This document shows positions 56,121 through 64,000 of a stretch of DNA of 64,000 nucleotides, in pieces (positions within the stretch are counted from its first letter, which is position 1; every line of letters starts with the position of its first letter). The notes below the pieces were generated by a model. It was not told where the DNA came from. It worked only from the letters and a program-made list of their open reading frames with translations, and did no database searches. Source of the stretch: Gammaproteobacteria bacterium. GTDB taxonomy: Bacteria; Pseudomonadota; Gammaproteobacteria; SZUA-229. Where the stretch lies: assembly GCA_029882355.1 (NCBI GenBank), contig JAOUKV010000012.1:1-64000 (forward strand). Reading direction: 5' to 3'. The position numbers were made by a program, and so were the translations under genes.

Positions 56121-56579
56121 TTACAAACCAAGTTGCTCTGTTAAACCAAGTATTGAAGCTTTGTTTAACAGATTGTCTGTCGGCTCATGCCAACTTAACT
56201 TGATATTTTTTTCTTTTAGACCTAAAGCAAAAGCAAAAAACAGTTGCAATATTGCTGTATCAATAATTTCAACCTTAGAGGCATCAATTTCAATATCCTG
56301 ACCACTTGCGGCCAATTGTTTTAGAGATTCAAACATATCACCAGCCTGGTTAATAACGATTGATGACTCAAGCTCTAAGCGATTTAATGTTTTGCCTGGC
56401 TCAGAGTCAGCCTGCTTAACCTTTTTTTTCTTAGGCTTAGTATTTTTTGGTTTGGTCTTCTTCGCAACTTTCTTATCAGAAACTTGCTTCTTCTTTTCCT
56501 TATCAGAACCTGTTCCAGCATTCAACCAGGCTAAAGGATCATCACCCAATGATCGAGATTTATTATCACTCTTGCCCAC
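56121..56579 (-). CDS. STAS-domain protein with Lys-rich N-terminus
   Basis: 152 residues. The first 65 are highly basic and low-complexity (KKVAKKTKPKNTKPKKKKVK), probably disordered. The rest is a STAS domain (about 66-150) with IEIDASKVEIIDTAILQLF, where the Thr of DTAILQ stands at the usual Ser/Thr phospho-site. STAS domains act as switches or scaffolds. It overlaps the parA gene by 14 bases and precedes cheR, so it belongs to the chemosensory operon. Its role is unknown. Confidence 0.78.
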   Translation of the reverse strand: MGKSDNKSRSLGDDPLAWLNAGTGSDKEKKKQVSDKKVAKKTKPKNTKPKKKKVKQADSEPGKTLNRLELESSIVINQAGDMFESLKQLAASGQDIEIDASKVEIIDTAILQLFFAFALGLKEKNIKLSWHEPTDNLLNKASILGLTEQLGL

Positions 56580-57330
56580 GATAGCACTCTCCGTTCATAA
56601 GATCTCTAGCCAACGACGCATAATCATATGCACCAAAATTTGCACCTTTATATTCAAAAGCCGTTTTACCAAAACTTGGGCATTCTGCTAAAACTGATGA
56701 CTCTCTAATACTGGTTGCCAACATATTATCAGGGAAATATTCAAACAATTTTTCTCTCACATCCCGCGACAAATTACGTCGACCGTGAAATCGTGTAACA
56801 ACAACCCAATAACTAAATTTTTTCTCAAGCTTCTGCTCAAATTCTCTTATTGTTTCGATAATATCAGACAAACCCCGTAAGGCTAAATAATCAGCAGCCA
56901 CAGGAATAATCACCTCATCAGCAGCTGACAATACATAATCAATCAATAAACCTGATGCTGGCGGGCAATCAATAAAAGTAAATTCCTGGGTACTGGATAT
57001 TGAAGATAATGCCTGCTTTAGGCTACTAGCCAAAAGATCACCGGCCTCTCCACGTTCAATGGTTTTAAGACCTCCACCTGCAGGAACCAGATGCAATTTA
57101 TCACGTGCAGCAACAGCAACCTGGGGTATTGTTTTCTCCCCTAACAAAACTTTATCAATACCAATATCATCTCGGCGATAACAACCCCAGTGCGCAGCCA
57201 GATGTCCTTGAGGATCCATATCAATACCGGTGACAGAATGGCCTTTTATCGCAAATGCATGAGCAAGATTAGCAGTAGTCGTGGTTTTACCAACGCCACC
57301 TTTCTGATTAATAACCGCTATAGTTCGCAT
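56566..57330 (-). CDS. ParA-family ATPase (chemosensory ParC-like)
   Basis: 254 residues. The deviant Walker A is KGGVGKTTTTANLAHAF at the N-terminus, switch I is IDMDPQGHLAAHWG, and switch II is FIDCPPASGLLID. ParA-like ATPases in che operons (ParC/PpfA class) place chemosensory arrays in the cell, and linkage to cheA and STAS here supports that role over chromosome partitioning; no parB is present. It starts 59 bases after cheA. Confidence 0.85.
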   Translation of the reverse strand: MRTIAVINQKGGVGKTTTTANLAHAFAIKGHSVTGIDMDPQGHLAAHWGCYRRDDIGIDKVLLGEKTIPQVAVAARDKLHLVPAGGGLKTIERGEAGDLLASSLKQALSSISSTQEFTFIDCPPASGLLIDYVLSAADEVIIPVAADYLALRGLSDIIETIREFEQKLEKKFSYWVVVTRFHGRRNLSRDVREKLFEYFPDNMLATSIRESSVLAECPSFGKTAFEYKGANFGAYDYASLARDLMNGECYRGQE

Positions 57331-57388
57331 TGTTTACCTTTTACCACCTCAACACTAAAATCATTCATCTGATAATTGATATCCCGGT

Positions 57389-59392
57389 TTACTTTCGAGA
57401 TGCCTGCACTAGACCTAGAACATCGATAATCAAAGCAACTGCGCCATCACCTAATACTGTTGCTCCTGCGATACCATCTACTTGCTGATAATTTTGCTCC
57501 AAACTTTTAATCACTACCTGCTGCTGACCTACTACATCATCGACATAAAGACCAATACGCCGACCACCAATATCTATCACCACTAGCAAACCTACCCTGT
57601 CTTCATCATCAGAGATAACATTAAACACCTCTCGCAAACGAATCACAGAAATATATTCATCACGATAGGGATAAAGCTCAGCTTCATTAGCAACGGCATT
57701 AATTTCTTTCTCATTAACCTGCAACGATTCAACGATAGAAAGCAGCGGTATAATGTATACCTGATCAGCAACACTGACCATCTGACCTTCTAGAATAGCA
57801 ACGGTCAGCGGCAGTCTTATAATAAACAGACTGCCTTTTCCAGCCTGCGATGTTACTTCTACAGTACCACCTAAATCATTCATGTTCCGTCGTACCACAT
57901 CCATGCCAACGCCGCGACCAGAGACATCACTTATCATTGCTGCTGTAGAAAAACCAGGACTGAAAATTAAATTCTGAATTTGTGCCTCAGTTAATTCTTC
58001 ATTTTTATCAACCAGACCTTTTTCACGCGCTTTATTAATGATTTTTTCTGTATTCAGTCCTGCTCCATCATCTGAAATTTCAATAATAATATTACCGCCT
58101 TGATGATAAGCATTAATACTGATCAGGCCTTTTTCACTCTTACCCTCAGCAACGCGCATATCCGGCGTTTCAATACCATGGTCGAGTGCATTACGCACCA
58201 GATGCATCAATGGATCACCTATTTTTTCTAATACTGTTTTATCCAGTTCAGTAGTTTCGCCAGAAAATTTAAGCTCAACTTTTTTACCTAATGACAAACT
58301 CAGGTCATGCACAATTCGGGGTAAACGCTGGAAAGCGAAATCAATCGGCAACATGCGTATACCCATAGTTTGCTCTTGCAAGTCACGAGTATTACGCTCC
58401 AACTGATCCAGGCATTCATTTAGTTTTTCATTTTTATCCATGCCAAGATCATTACACACACGACTCAAAATAGACTGAGTAATCACCAGTTCGCCGACCA
58501 GATTAACCAGGCCGTCGACCTTATTAATACCGACACGAATTGAAGTTGATTCCTGATTTGAAAGTCCGGACTTATCCGCACGACGACGTCCAGATCTTGG
58601 TTCATCCTTAGCTCGTGTTATAACTTCTACTGCCTCAGTTTCTTTCTCAGCCACTTCATTTTTCTGGACGATATCCAGATCACAATCATCCTCTACCCAT
58701 TCAAAGATCTCGGTGATTTGCCCCAGAGAAACATTGCCCTTCAGCACCATGTCCCAGCCAAGATAACAATTCTGAGCATCCATTACTGAAAAATCCGGTA
58801 AATGTTCATAGTTTACTGTAACTTCCAAATCGCCCAGACATTGAAGTTCACGGATTAAACGAAAAGGATCGTTACCCGTATAAAACATATTTTCTCGCGG
58901 ATAAAATGCAATATTCCAGATAGTTACATCTTCATGTTTTTCAGAGTTATCTGCTGATATATTTGTCGTTACATTTTCTGAGACTGGTTCAGCACTATCA
59001 CTAATAAAGGCATCCAGTCTTTCACGTAACTCAGTAACCAAAGCTTGGTCAATCGGTTTTTTATCCTTACTGCATTGCACCATATGGCGCAAACAATCGA
59101 GTGCGGCTAACAGCAACTCAACAGCCTCAGGTGTAACAGCCAGTTTACCGTTACGCATTTCATCCAGTATGGTTTCCATACCATGAGTAAAATCTGAAAT
59201 TTCAGAAAATCCGAATGTACCACCACCACCCTTAATAGAGTGTGCAGCACGAAATATGGTATTAATAACTTCAGGATCTGATTCGCTCGTTAGATTAAGC
59301 AAACCTGACTCTAAAATTTCCATTCCCTCTGAGCATTCCTCAAAGAAAACATCATGAAATTGAGATAAATCTATATTTATTTCTGAAACCAT
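57389..59392 (-). CDS. cheA: Chemotaxis histidine kinase CheA
   Basis: 667 residues. P1/Hpt domain with H51 in RAAHSIKGGGGTF. A middle domain (about 150-245) with the pattern WNIAFYPRENMFYTGNDP is typical of non-enteric CheA in place of the classical P2. Then P3 dimerisation (about 285-350), the P4 ATPase (HLVRNALDHGIE, ISDDGAGLN, GRGVGMDVVRRN) and P5 CheW-like (about 525-665). All catalytic boxes are intact. It phosphorylates CheY and CheB. cheY lies 60 bases upstream and parA downstream. Confidence 0.95.
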   Translation of the reverse strand: MVSEINIDLSQFHDVFFEECSEGMEILESGLLNLTSESDPEVINTIFRAAHSIKGGGGTFGFSEISDFTHGMETILDEMRNGKLAVTPEAVELLLAALDCLRHMVQCSKDKKPIDQALVTELRERLDAFISDSAEPVSENVTTNISADNSEKHEDVTIWNIAFYPRENMFYTGNDPFRLIRELQCLGDLEVTVNYEHLPDFSVMDAQNCYLGWDMVLKGNVSLGQITEIFEWVEDDCDLDIVQKNEVAEKETEAVEVITRAKDEPRSGRRRADKSGLSNQESTSIRVGINKVDGLVNLVGELVITQSILSRVCNDLGMDKNEKLNECLDQLERNTRDLQEQTMGIRMLPIDFAFQRLPRIVHDLSLSLGKKVELKFSGETTELDKTVLEKIGDPLMHLVRNALDHGIETPDMRVAEGKSEKGLISINAYHQGGNIIIEISDDGAGLNTEKIINKAREKGLVDKNEELTEAQIQNLIFSPGFSTAAMISDVSGRGVGMDVVRRNMNDLGGTVEVTSQAGKGSLFIIRLPLTVAILEGQMVSVADQVYIIPLLSIVESLQVNEKEINAVANEAELYPYRDEYISVIRLREVFNVISDDEDRVGLLVVIDIGGRRIGLYVDDVVGQQQVVIKSLEQNYQQVDGIAGATVLGDGAVALIIDVLGLVQASRK

Positions 59393-59435
59393 CTGGCCGC
59401 TTCTTTATCGGGTAAGTTATAAAACAAATTCAACG

Positions 59436-59457
59436 TGTAAAACATTAATGTTTTACA
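59436..59457. repeat. Perfect 22-bp palindrome between cheY and cheA
   Basis: TGTAAAACATT is followed directly by its exact reverse complement (59436-59446, 59447-59457). It covers the stop codon of cheY (59453-59455). It could be a protein-binding site or an mRNA hairpin (9-bp stem, small loop) tuning cheA expression. No T run follows, so a simple terminator is unlikely. Confidence 0.7.
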
Positions 59458-59812
59458 ACACTCTATTGATGGTACCGAGTAAATTATCAGGATCAAATGG
59501 CTTCTCTATCCAACCAGTCGCTCCTGCAACCTTACCCTGCTCTTTTCTGACCGAGCCGGTCTCCGTTGTCAAAATCAATATTGGTATAAATTTGTAGCTA
59601 TCCAGCTTGCGTAATTCAGCAGTTAACGTAATTCCGTCCATATTGGGCATATTAACGTCAGTAACAACCAAATCAACAGAAGTCGTTTTAGCAAATTCTA
59701 GCGCTTCCACACCATCTTCGGCCTCATTAACCTCATGACCTACACCCTTCAAAGTGAATGAAACCATCTCACGCATGGATGCGGAATCATCCACTAACAA
59801 TATACTTGCCAT
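59453..59812 (-). CDS. cheY: CheY-like response regulator
   Basis: 119 residues from ATG 59812 (MASILLVDDSASMREM); an earlier in-frame ATG at 59830 is less typical. It is a single receiver domain: acidic pair in LVDDS, phospho-Asp in VVTDVNMPNMDG, Thr in ILILTTETG and Lys in WIEKPFDP. It is the first gene of the leftward chemosensory operon and the likely target of CheA. Confidence 0.93.
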   Translation of the reverse strand: MASILLVDDSASMREMVSFTLKGVGHEVNEAEDGVEALEFAKTTSVDLVVTDVNMPNMDGITLTAELRKLDSYKFIPILILTTETGSVRKEQGKVAGATGWIEKPFDPDNLLGTINRVL

Positions 59813-60164
59813 ACAATTCTTCCTCATCATATTTTTGTGGAAATTAGTCTTTGAGATTCAATTATAGTCAGATACAACAATATCGCATAAAACCTGCATA
59901 CGATAGTACTATTTTTCTCATAAATGTAGTGTACATATTATTTATTGATACAGGAGCCTGGGTAATCAATATCATGTCGAGATTCAATACTCTTCGATTT
60001 TTCCAACCTCAGCCGAAGTTTACAAACTAATATGAGTGAATTTAATTCTACCCAACTTGTGTTCTGCGTGCCGCCAAAGTCCCAACAAAAATTTAAACTG
60101 GCACGCACACCAGCAGTGCTATAGAATTGATCTGGTATAGTAATGTAGTTAATTGAGGCAATAC
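59813..60164. promoter_or_regulatory. Divergent cheY/cheY control region
   Basis: About 350 bases without a supported gene between two divergent receiver genes. On the + strand TGGTATAGT (60133-60141) looks like an extended -10 for the gene at 60165. An inverted repeat, TGCGTGCC (60065-60072) and GGCACGCA (60100-60107), has a 27-base spacer and may be an operator or RNA hairpin. The leftward side is AT-rich with no clear promoter hexamers. A 30-codon frame from about 60033 lacks a ribosome site. Confidence 0.45.
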
Positions 60165-60536
60165 ATGGCTAAAACCATTTTAATCGTTGATGACACTCGA
60201 TCTATTCTCGCTGTCATGAAAACTGTTTTAAAAGTAGCAGGTTATAACACTTTAACTGCAGGTGACGGTGTTGAGGGAATGACTATTCTCAATAGCGGAC
60301 AACATGTCGACCTGATTATTACTGATTTGAATATGCCCAACATGGATGGTATCGAGTTTATCTGGGAAATTAGAAAACTGGACGATCATGCTTATACCCC
60401 GATCTGCATGCTCACTACTGAAAATGAGCAGGAAAGACTGGAAGATGGAGAGACCGTTTCAACCGATGCCTGGATTACCAAACCAATTCAGCCCAATCGA
60501 GTGCTGAATATTGTTACCAAGATACTGCCACCCTAG
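60165..60536 (+). CDS. CheY-like response regulator (second copy)
   Basis: 123 residues from ATG 60165, with GAGG 6 bases upstream. Single receiver: TILIVDDTRSIL, phospho-Asp in LIITDLNMPNMDG, Thr in MLTTENEQE and Lys in WITKPIQP. It is related to, but clearly different from, the CheY encoded divergently at 59453-59812. A strong terminator follows, so it is transcribed alone. It may be a second CheA target or a phosphate sink. Confidence 0.92.
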   Translation: MAKTILIVDDTRSILAVMKTVLKVAGYNTLTAGDGVEGMTILNSGQHVDLIITDLNMPNMDGIEFIWEIRKLDDHAYTPICMLTTENEQERLEDGETVSTDAWITKPIQPNRVLNIVTKILPP

Positions 60537-60554
60537 TCAGAAACAAAAAAGATC

Positions 60555-60595
60555 ACAAACAAAAACAGAGACTTAGCCTCTGTTTTTTTGTTTGT
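60555..60595. terminator. Bidirectional intrinsic terminator
   Basis: AAAAACAGAG (60561-60570), loop ACTTAGC, CTCTGTTTTT (60578-60587), extended by ACAAAC / GTTTGT (60555-60560 with 60590-60595) around a two-T bulge. The T run serves the rightward receiver gene and the A run serves rarA from the other side. Confidence 0.88.
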
Positions 60596-60613
60596 ACAGA
60601 ATAGTTTTACTGA

Positions 60614-61939
60614 TTACTCCTCAGACGACCTATTCTTTTCCCTGAGACGATCCAGCTTTTCCTTAATTTTAAGCTCCAGCCCTCTTTCCACCGGCTGATA
60701 ATAAATCCGCTCACCCATGCTGTCAGGGAAATAACTCTCACCAGCAGCAAAAGCCTCTTCTTCATCATGGGCATAACGATAATCCTTGCCATAGCCCATA
60801 TCTTTCATCAGATTAGTTGGCGCATTACGAATATGCAGAGGCACTTCCAGACTGCCCGACTGGCGAGCATCCGCCATCGCCTCATTCCACGCCATATACA
60901 CCGCATTACTCTTGGCGGTACTGGCCAGATAAGCTATCGCCTGTGCTATCGCCAATTCACCCTCGGGACTGCCTAAACGCTCATAGGTTTGCCAGGCATC
61001 CAGTGCGATTTGCAAACCACGAGGATCTGCATTGCCAATATCTTCCGATGCAATCCGCACGACACGCCGAGCCACATATAAGGGGTCGCAACCACCATCG
61101 ATCATACGTGCAAACCAGTACAAAGCTGCATCGGGATTACTGCCGCGCACGGATTTATGCAATGCTGAAATCTGCTCGTAAAAGGCATCTCCGCCCTTAT
61201 CAAATCGACGCAGACTATGCGCGCCAACGTCTGCCACAACGGCACGGGTAATTATCCGCTTGCCATTAGAATCTTCGGCAAGATCCGCAGCAATCTCAAG
61301 AAAATTTAAAGAACGACGCGCATCACCATCAGCCATACTCGCTAATAGCTCTAGCTCTGCATCGGCAATCTCCAGATTCACATTGACCAAACCGGCTTCA
61401 TGCTGCAAAGCACGCAGCAATAACTGCTTAATCTCATCAACCGGCAGGCTCTTCAAAACATAAGTCTTAACACGAGACAACAGCGCGTTATTCAATTCAA
61501 AAGAAGGATTCTCAGTGGTCGCACCGATGAAATAGATTGTGCCATCTTCAACGTAAGGTAAAAAGGCATCCTGTTGAGATTTATTGAAACGATGCACCTC
61601 ATCGACAAACAGAATAGTAGAACGACCTTCAGCTCGATACTGTTCAGCCTGTTCAATAGCCGAACGGATATCTTTAACACCGGAAAGCACCGCAGAAATA
61701 CTAATGAATGCCGCATTAGAACAATGCGCAATAATCCTGGCTAAAGTTGTTTTACCAGTACCGGGAGGCCCCCAAAACACCATAGAATGCAAACTACCGG
61801 CTTCAATCGCCTGCCTCAATGCACCACCATCGCTCAATATATGTTGCTGACCGAAAAACTCTCCGAGACTAGCCGGGCGCATGCGATCTGCCAGTGGCCG
61901 GTAAAGCGTTTTACTTACATCAGTCAGAAGGTCATCCAT
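60614..61939 (-). CDS. rarA: Replication-associated recombination protein RarA (MgsA)
   Basis: 441 residues, AAA+ clamp-loader-like ATPase acting at stalled forks. N-terminal RPLADRMRPASLGEFFGQQH, Walker A FWGPPGTGKTT, Walker B ILFVDEVHRFN, sensor 1 ATTENPSFELN, then the C-terminal tetramerisation region (PTNLMKDMGYGKDYRYAHD). The ATG overlaps the lolA stop by one base. The ftsK-lolA-rarA order is typical. Confidence 0.96.
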   Translation of the reverse strand: MDDLLTDVSKTLYRPLADRMRPASLGEFFGQQHILSDGGALRQAIEAGSLHSMVFWGPPGTGKTTLARIIAHCSNAAFISISAVLSGVKDIRSAIEQAEQYRAEGRSTILFVDEVHRFNKSQQDAFLPYVEDGTIYFIGATTENPSFELNNALLSRVKTYVLKSLPVDEIKQLLLRALQHEAGLVNVNLEIADAELELLASMADGDARRSLNFLEIAADLAEDSNGKRIITRAVVADVGAHSLRRFDKGGDAFYEQISALHKSVRGSNPDAALYWFARMIDGGCDPLYVARRVVRIASEDIGNADPRGLQIALDAWQTYERLGSPEGELAIAQAIAYLASTAKSNAVYMAWNEAMADARQSGSLEVPLHIRNAPTNLMKDMGYGKDYRYAHDEEEAFAAGESYFPDSMGERIYYQPVERGLELKIKEKLDRLREKNRSSEE

Positions 61940-62568
61940 TAAGAACCACCGTAAACGTCAACACCCTCCGGCGGCGTAAACTCGAACAGCTCACTGCTCA
62001 ACTTCTTATTCAACTCTAATTCTACAAAGACGATATCCGTAGTCTGTTCAAACTGGTCTTTGAGCTGCATAAATTGCAAACCCTGTTTATTCACACCAAC
62101 AATCAATTCGGAAAAATCAACATCCTTCGATTTACTGGAAAGCTTCAGCCGATAAATACCATCACGATGATCCAGCTCACTGACATCGTAGGCCTGTTTC
62201 AGTTTCAGCTTACCTTCCATTAATGCCATCGGTGTATTACCTGTCGACGTCGATTGTTTCTGTACCGTTACCTGTTTCAAATCGACATCATAAATCCAGA
62301 CTTGCTCACCATCTGAAACAATTTCCTGCTGATAAGGTGTCGCGTAATTCCAGCGAAACTTACCCGGTCGATTTAAGTAAAACCGTCCTTTCGATTCTTG
62401 CAAGACTTCATTATCATCGGCACGCAAAGTTTGCACAAAATCCGCCGACATGGTTTTTGATTGCGACAAAAAACGTTCGAGCAGCAACTCGCCTTCTCCG
62501 GCTAATACTGAAACAGGGAGAACAAGCACTGACCAAAAAATTGAATTTAAAAAATAACGATGCAACAT
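61939..62568 (-). CDS. lolA: Outer-membrane lipoprotein carrier protein LolA
   Basis: 209 residues. A signal peptide (MLHRYFLNSIFWSVLVLPVSVLA) precedes a periplasmic beta-barrel-like carrier: SADFVQTLRADDNEVLQES, GRFYLNRPGKFRWNYATPY (hydrophobic pocket Arg region) and QVWIYDVDLKQVTVQ. It ferries lipoproteins from LolCDE to LolB. It sits between ftsK and rarA. Confidence 0.94.
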   Translation of the reverse strand: MLHRYFLNSIFWSVLVLPVSVLAGEGELLLERFLSQSKTMSADFVQTLRADDNEVLQESKGRFYLNRPGKFRWNYATPYQQEIVSDGEQVWIYDVDLKQVTVQKQSTSTGNTPMALMEGKLKLKQAYDVSELDHRDGIYRLKLSSKSKDVDFSELIVGVNKQGLQFMQLKDQFEQTTDIVFVELELNKKLSSELFEFTPPEGVDVYGGS

Positions 62569-62576
62569 AAATAGTT

Positions 62577-64000
62577 TTAAAGCTCTGGAGGTGGCGGCGC
62601 AATCACTTCACGCGAACCATTAGATTGTGTACCACTGACCACACCCGAGGCTTCCATTTCTTCTATCATGCGTGCAGCTCGGTTATAACCTATCTTCAAA
62701 CGACGCTGTACATAAGAAATTGAAGCCTTACGTGTTTCGGTAACGATGCGCACCGCTTCATCATATAAAGCATCGACATCATCACCACTCGATGCAGGCT
62801 TTTCACCCGGCAAGACACCCTGATTTTCCTGAAGAATTTCTTCAATATATTCAGCTTGTCCCTGCTGTTTAAGATGGTTCACTACGTTATGCACTTCATG
62901 GTCATCAACAAAGGCACCGTGTATGCGTGTCGGTAAACTCTTGCCGCCTTCGAGATACAACATATCACCGTGACCGAGCAATTGTTCAGCACCCATCTGA
63001 TCAAGAATGGTACGTGAATCAACTCGCGAGGAAACCTGAAAAGCAATACGTGTAGGTATATTCGCCTTAATCAAACCAGTAATCACATCGACCGACGGGC
63101 GTTGCGTAGCCAGAATAAGGTGGATACCCGAAGCACGAGCCTTTTGCGTAATACGCGCAATTAGTTCTTCAATTTTCTTACCGACGACCATAAATAAATC
63201 AGCAAACTCATCGACCACAATAACAATATAAGGCAGAGGCTGTAACTTCGCTGGCTGCACACCGGGCGCTGCGTGATCAACATCAAACAAAGGATCATCG
63301 ATGGGCTCACCCGCATCAATAGCCTCCTTCACTTTCTTGTTGAAACCGATAATATTTCTCACGCCCAACGCGGACATCAATCCATAGCGATTTTCCATTT
63401 CACCGACACACCAACGCAAAGCATTGGCGGCTTCTTTCATATCTACTACCACCGGCGCTAACAAATGCGGAATGCCATCGTAGACATTCAACTCCAGCAT
63501 TTTCGGATCGATCAAAATCATACGCACTTCAGCAGGCTTGCTCTTGTACAACAGACTCATCAGCAAAGCATTCAAACACACTGACTTACCTGCACCAGTG
63601 GTACCTGCCACCAGCAAGTGGGGCATTTTAGCCAGATCGGCAACCACTGGGTGTCCACCAATATCTTTACCCAGGCCAATAGTCAGTGGCGAAGCTGATT
63701 TATCGAATGCCTTTGACATGAGTATTTCACTCAAAGAAACAATCTCTTTATTCTCGTTTGGAATTTCCAGACCGACCAGTGATTTACCGGGAATGACTTC
63801 CACTACTAGAACACTCACCACCGATAAAGAACGCGCCAGATCTTTCGATAAAGCCGTAATTTTGCTGGCTTTAACACCCGGTGCCAGGTCCATTTCGAAA
63901 CGGGTAATCACTGGCCCGGGATGAACGGCGACCACTTGAACTTCGATATTAAAATCAGCCAGTTTAATTTCAACTAAACGTGACAGAGCTTCCAGCGCTT
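62577..64000 (-). CDS. ftsK: DNA translocase FtsK, C-terminal part (5' end outside the window)
   Basis: 474 residues are visible; the frame is open to the window edge, with the preceding residues reading [20 protein letters not shown]. The GTG at 63935 is an internal codon, not the start. Beta domain, then the RecA-like alpha domain with Walker [15 protein letters not shown] and Walker [13 protein letters not shown], and [20 protein letters not shown]. The C-terminal gamma winged helix ([20 protein letters not shown]) reads KOPS sites. It pumps DNA at the septum and activates XerCD. Confidence 0.96.
   Translation of the reverse strand, partial: ALEALSRLVEIKLADFNIEVQVVAVHPGPVITRFEMDLAPGVKASKITALSKDLARSLSVVSVLVVEVIPGKSLVGLEIPNENKEIVSLSEILMSKAFDKSASPLTIGLGKDIGGHPVVADLAKMPHLLVAGTTGAGKSVCLNALLMSLLYKSKPAEVRMILIDPKMLELNVYDGIPHLLAPVVVDMKEAANALRWCVGEMENRYGLMSALGVRNIIGFNKKVKEAIDAGEPIDDPLFDVDHAAPGVQPAKLQPLPYIVIVVDEFADLFMVVGKKIEELIARITQKARASGIHLILATQRPSVDVITGLIKANIPTRIAFQVSSRVDSRTILDQMGAEQLLGHGDMLYLEGGKSLPTRIHGAFVDDHEVHNVVNHLKQQGQAEYIEEILQENQGVLPGEKPASSGDDVDALYDEAVRIVTETRKASISYVQRRLKIGYNRAARMIEEMEASGVVSGTQSNGSREVIAPPPPEL

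Noticed and set aside
59974-60125. Short frames between the two cheY genes (18 and 30 codons)
   Set aside because: No ribosome-binding site and no recognisable sequence; they overlap an inverted repeat and a likely promoter.
63935-64000. Treating the GTG at 63935 as the start of a complete FtsK-like gene
   Set aside because: The frame remains open to the window edge and the preceding residues match the FtsK beta domain, so this is a cut-off gene.

Overview
The window reads as a chromosomal segment of a gammaproteobacterium. Several gene neighbourhoods are typical of that class: rne divergent from rluC, smc-zipA-ligA, acpS-pdxJ, nrdR-ribD-ribE-ribB-ribH-nusB-thiL-pgpA, ftsK-lolA-rarA, and rlmD-cysM close to a BarA/GacS sensor kinase. 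Base composition is moderately AT-rich. I see no rRNA, tRNA, CRISPR array, insertion sequence or prophage, and I could not assign a genus. Both edges cut genes: a TonB-receptor plug domain on the left and ftsK on the right.

Layout. 1-6.6 kb: start of an outer-membrane receptor, a low-molecular-weight phosphatase, RNase E, then rluC-HAD phosphatase-SppA-type peptidase. 6.8-10.9 kb: a Ser/Thr phosphorylation cassette (CHASE2 receptor kinase, PP2C phosphatase, FHA protein). 11-20.3 kb: rlmD and cysM, then a TonB receptor-periplasmic binding protein-BarA operon, then acpS-pdxJ. 20.4-23.7 kb: a CHASE2 adenylate cyclase followed by an HD hydrolase that carries a class-I phosphodiesterase-like metal motif. 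23.7-30.1 kb: a divergent NAD-dependent DNA ligase, zipA and smc. 30.2-32.9 kb: queF, a sugar kinase, cysZ, slyX. 32.9-35.4 kb: a decayed tandem array of lipoprotein plus phospholipase-C-like gene pairs, bounded by a palindromic repeat. 35.5-37.8 kb: an arsenosugar-type gene set (radical SAM ArsS and two small glycosyltransferases). 37.9-46.9 kb: SCP2-like protein, retropepsin-like protease, and the pgpA-thiL-nusB-riboflavin-nrdR-glyA block, which contains an HslV-like peptidase. 47.2-48.8 kb: ettA. 48.9-60.5 kb: a complete chemosensory cluster (two CheY, CheA, ParA, STAS, CheR, CheD, CheB, CheZ-like, MCP, CheW, REC/degenerate GGDEF). 60.6-64 kb: rarA, lolA, ftsK.

How the parts work together. 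The window is rich in signal transduction. Two different outputs (kinase and cyclase) share the CHASE2 sensor type, and each is encoded beside its likely antagonist (PP2C; HD phosphodiesterase candidate). The BarA homologue is translationally coupled to a periplasmic binding protein that follows a TonB receptor, which suggests a ligand-input module for this global regulator. The chemosensory cluster carries its own adaptation enzymes, a candidate CheY-P phosphatase and a ParA ATPase that may position the array. The most unusual items are the BarA operon, the cyclase/phosphodiesterase pair, the HslV-like peptidase inside the riboflavin block, the divergent ligase at the ligA locus and the lipoprotein/phospholipase array.
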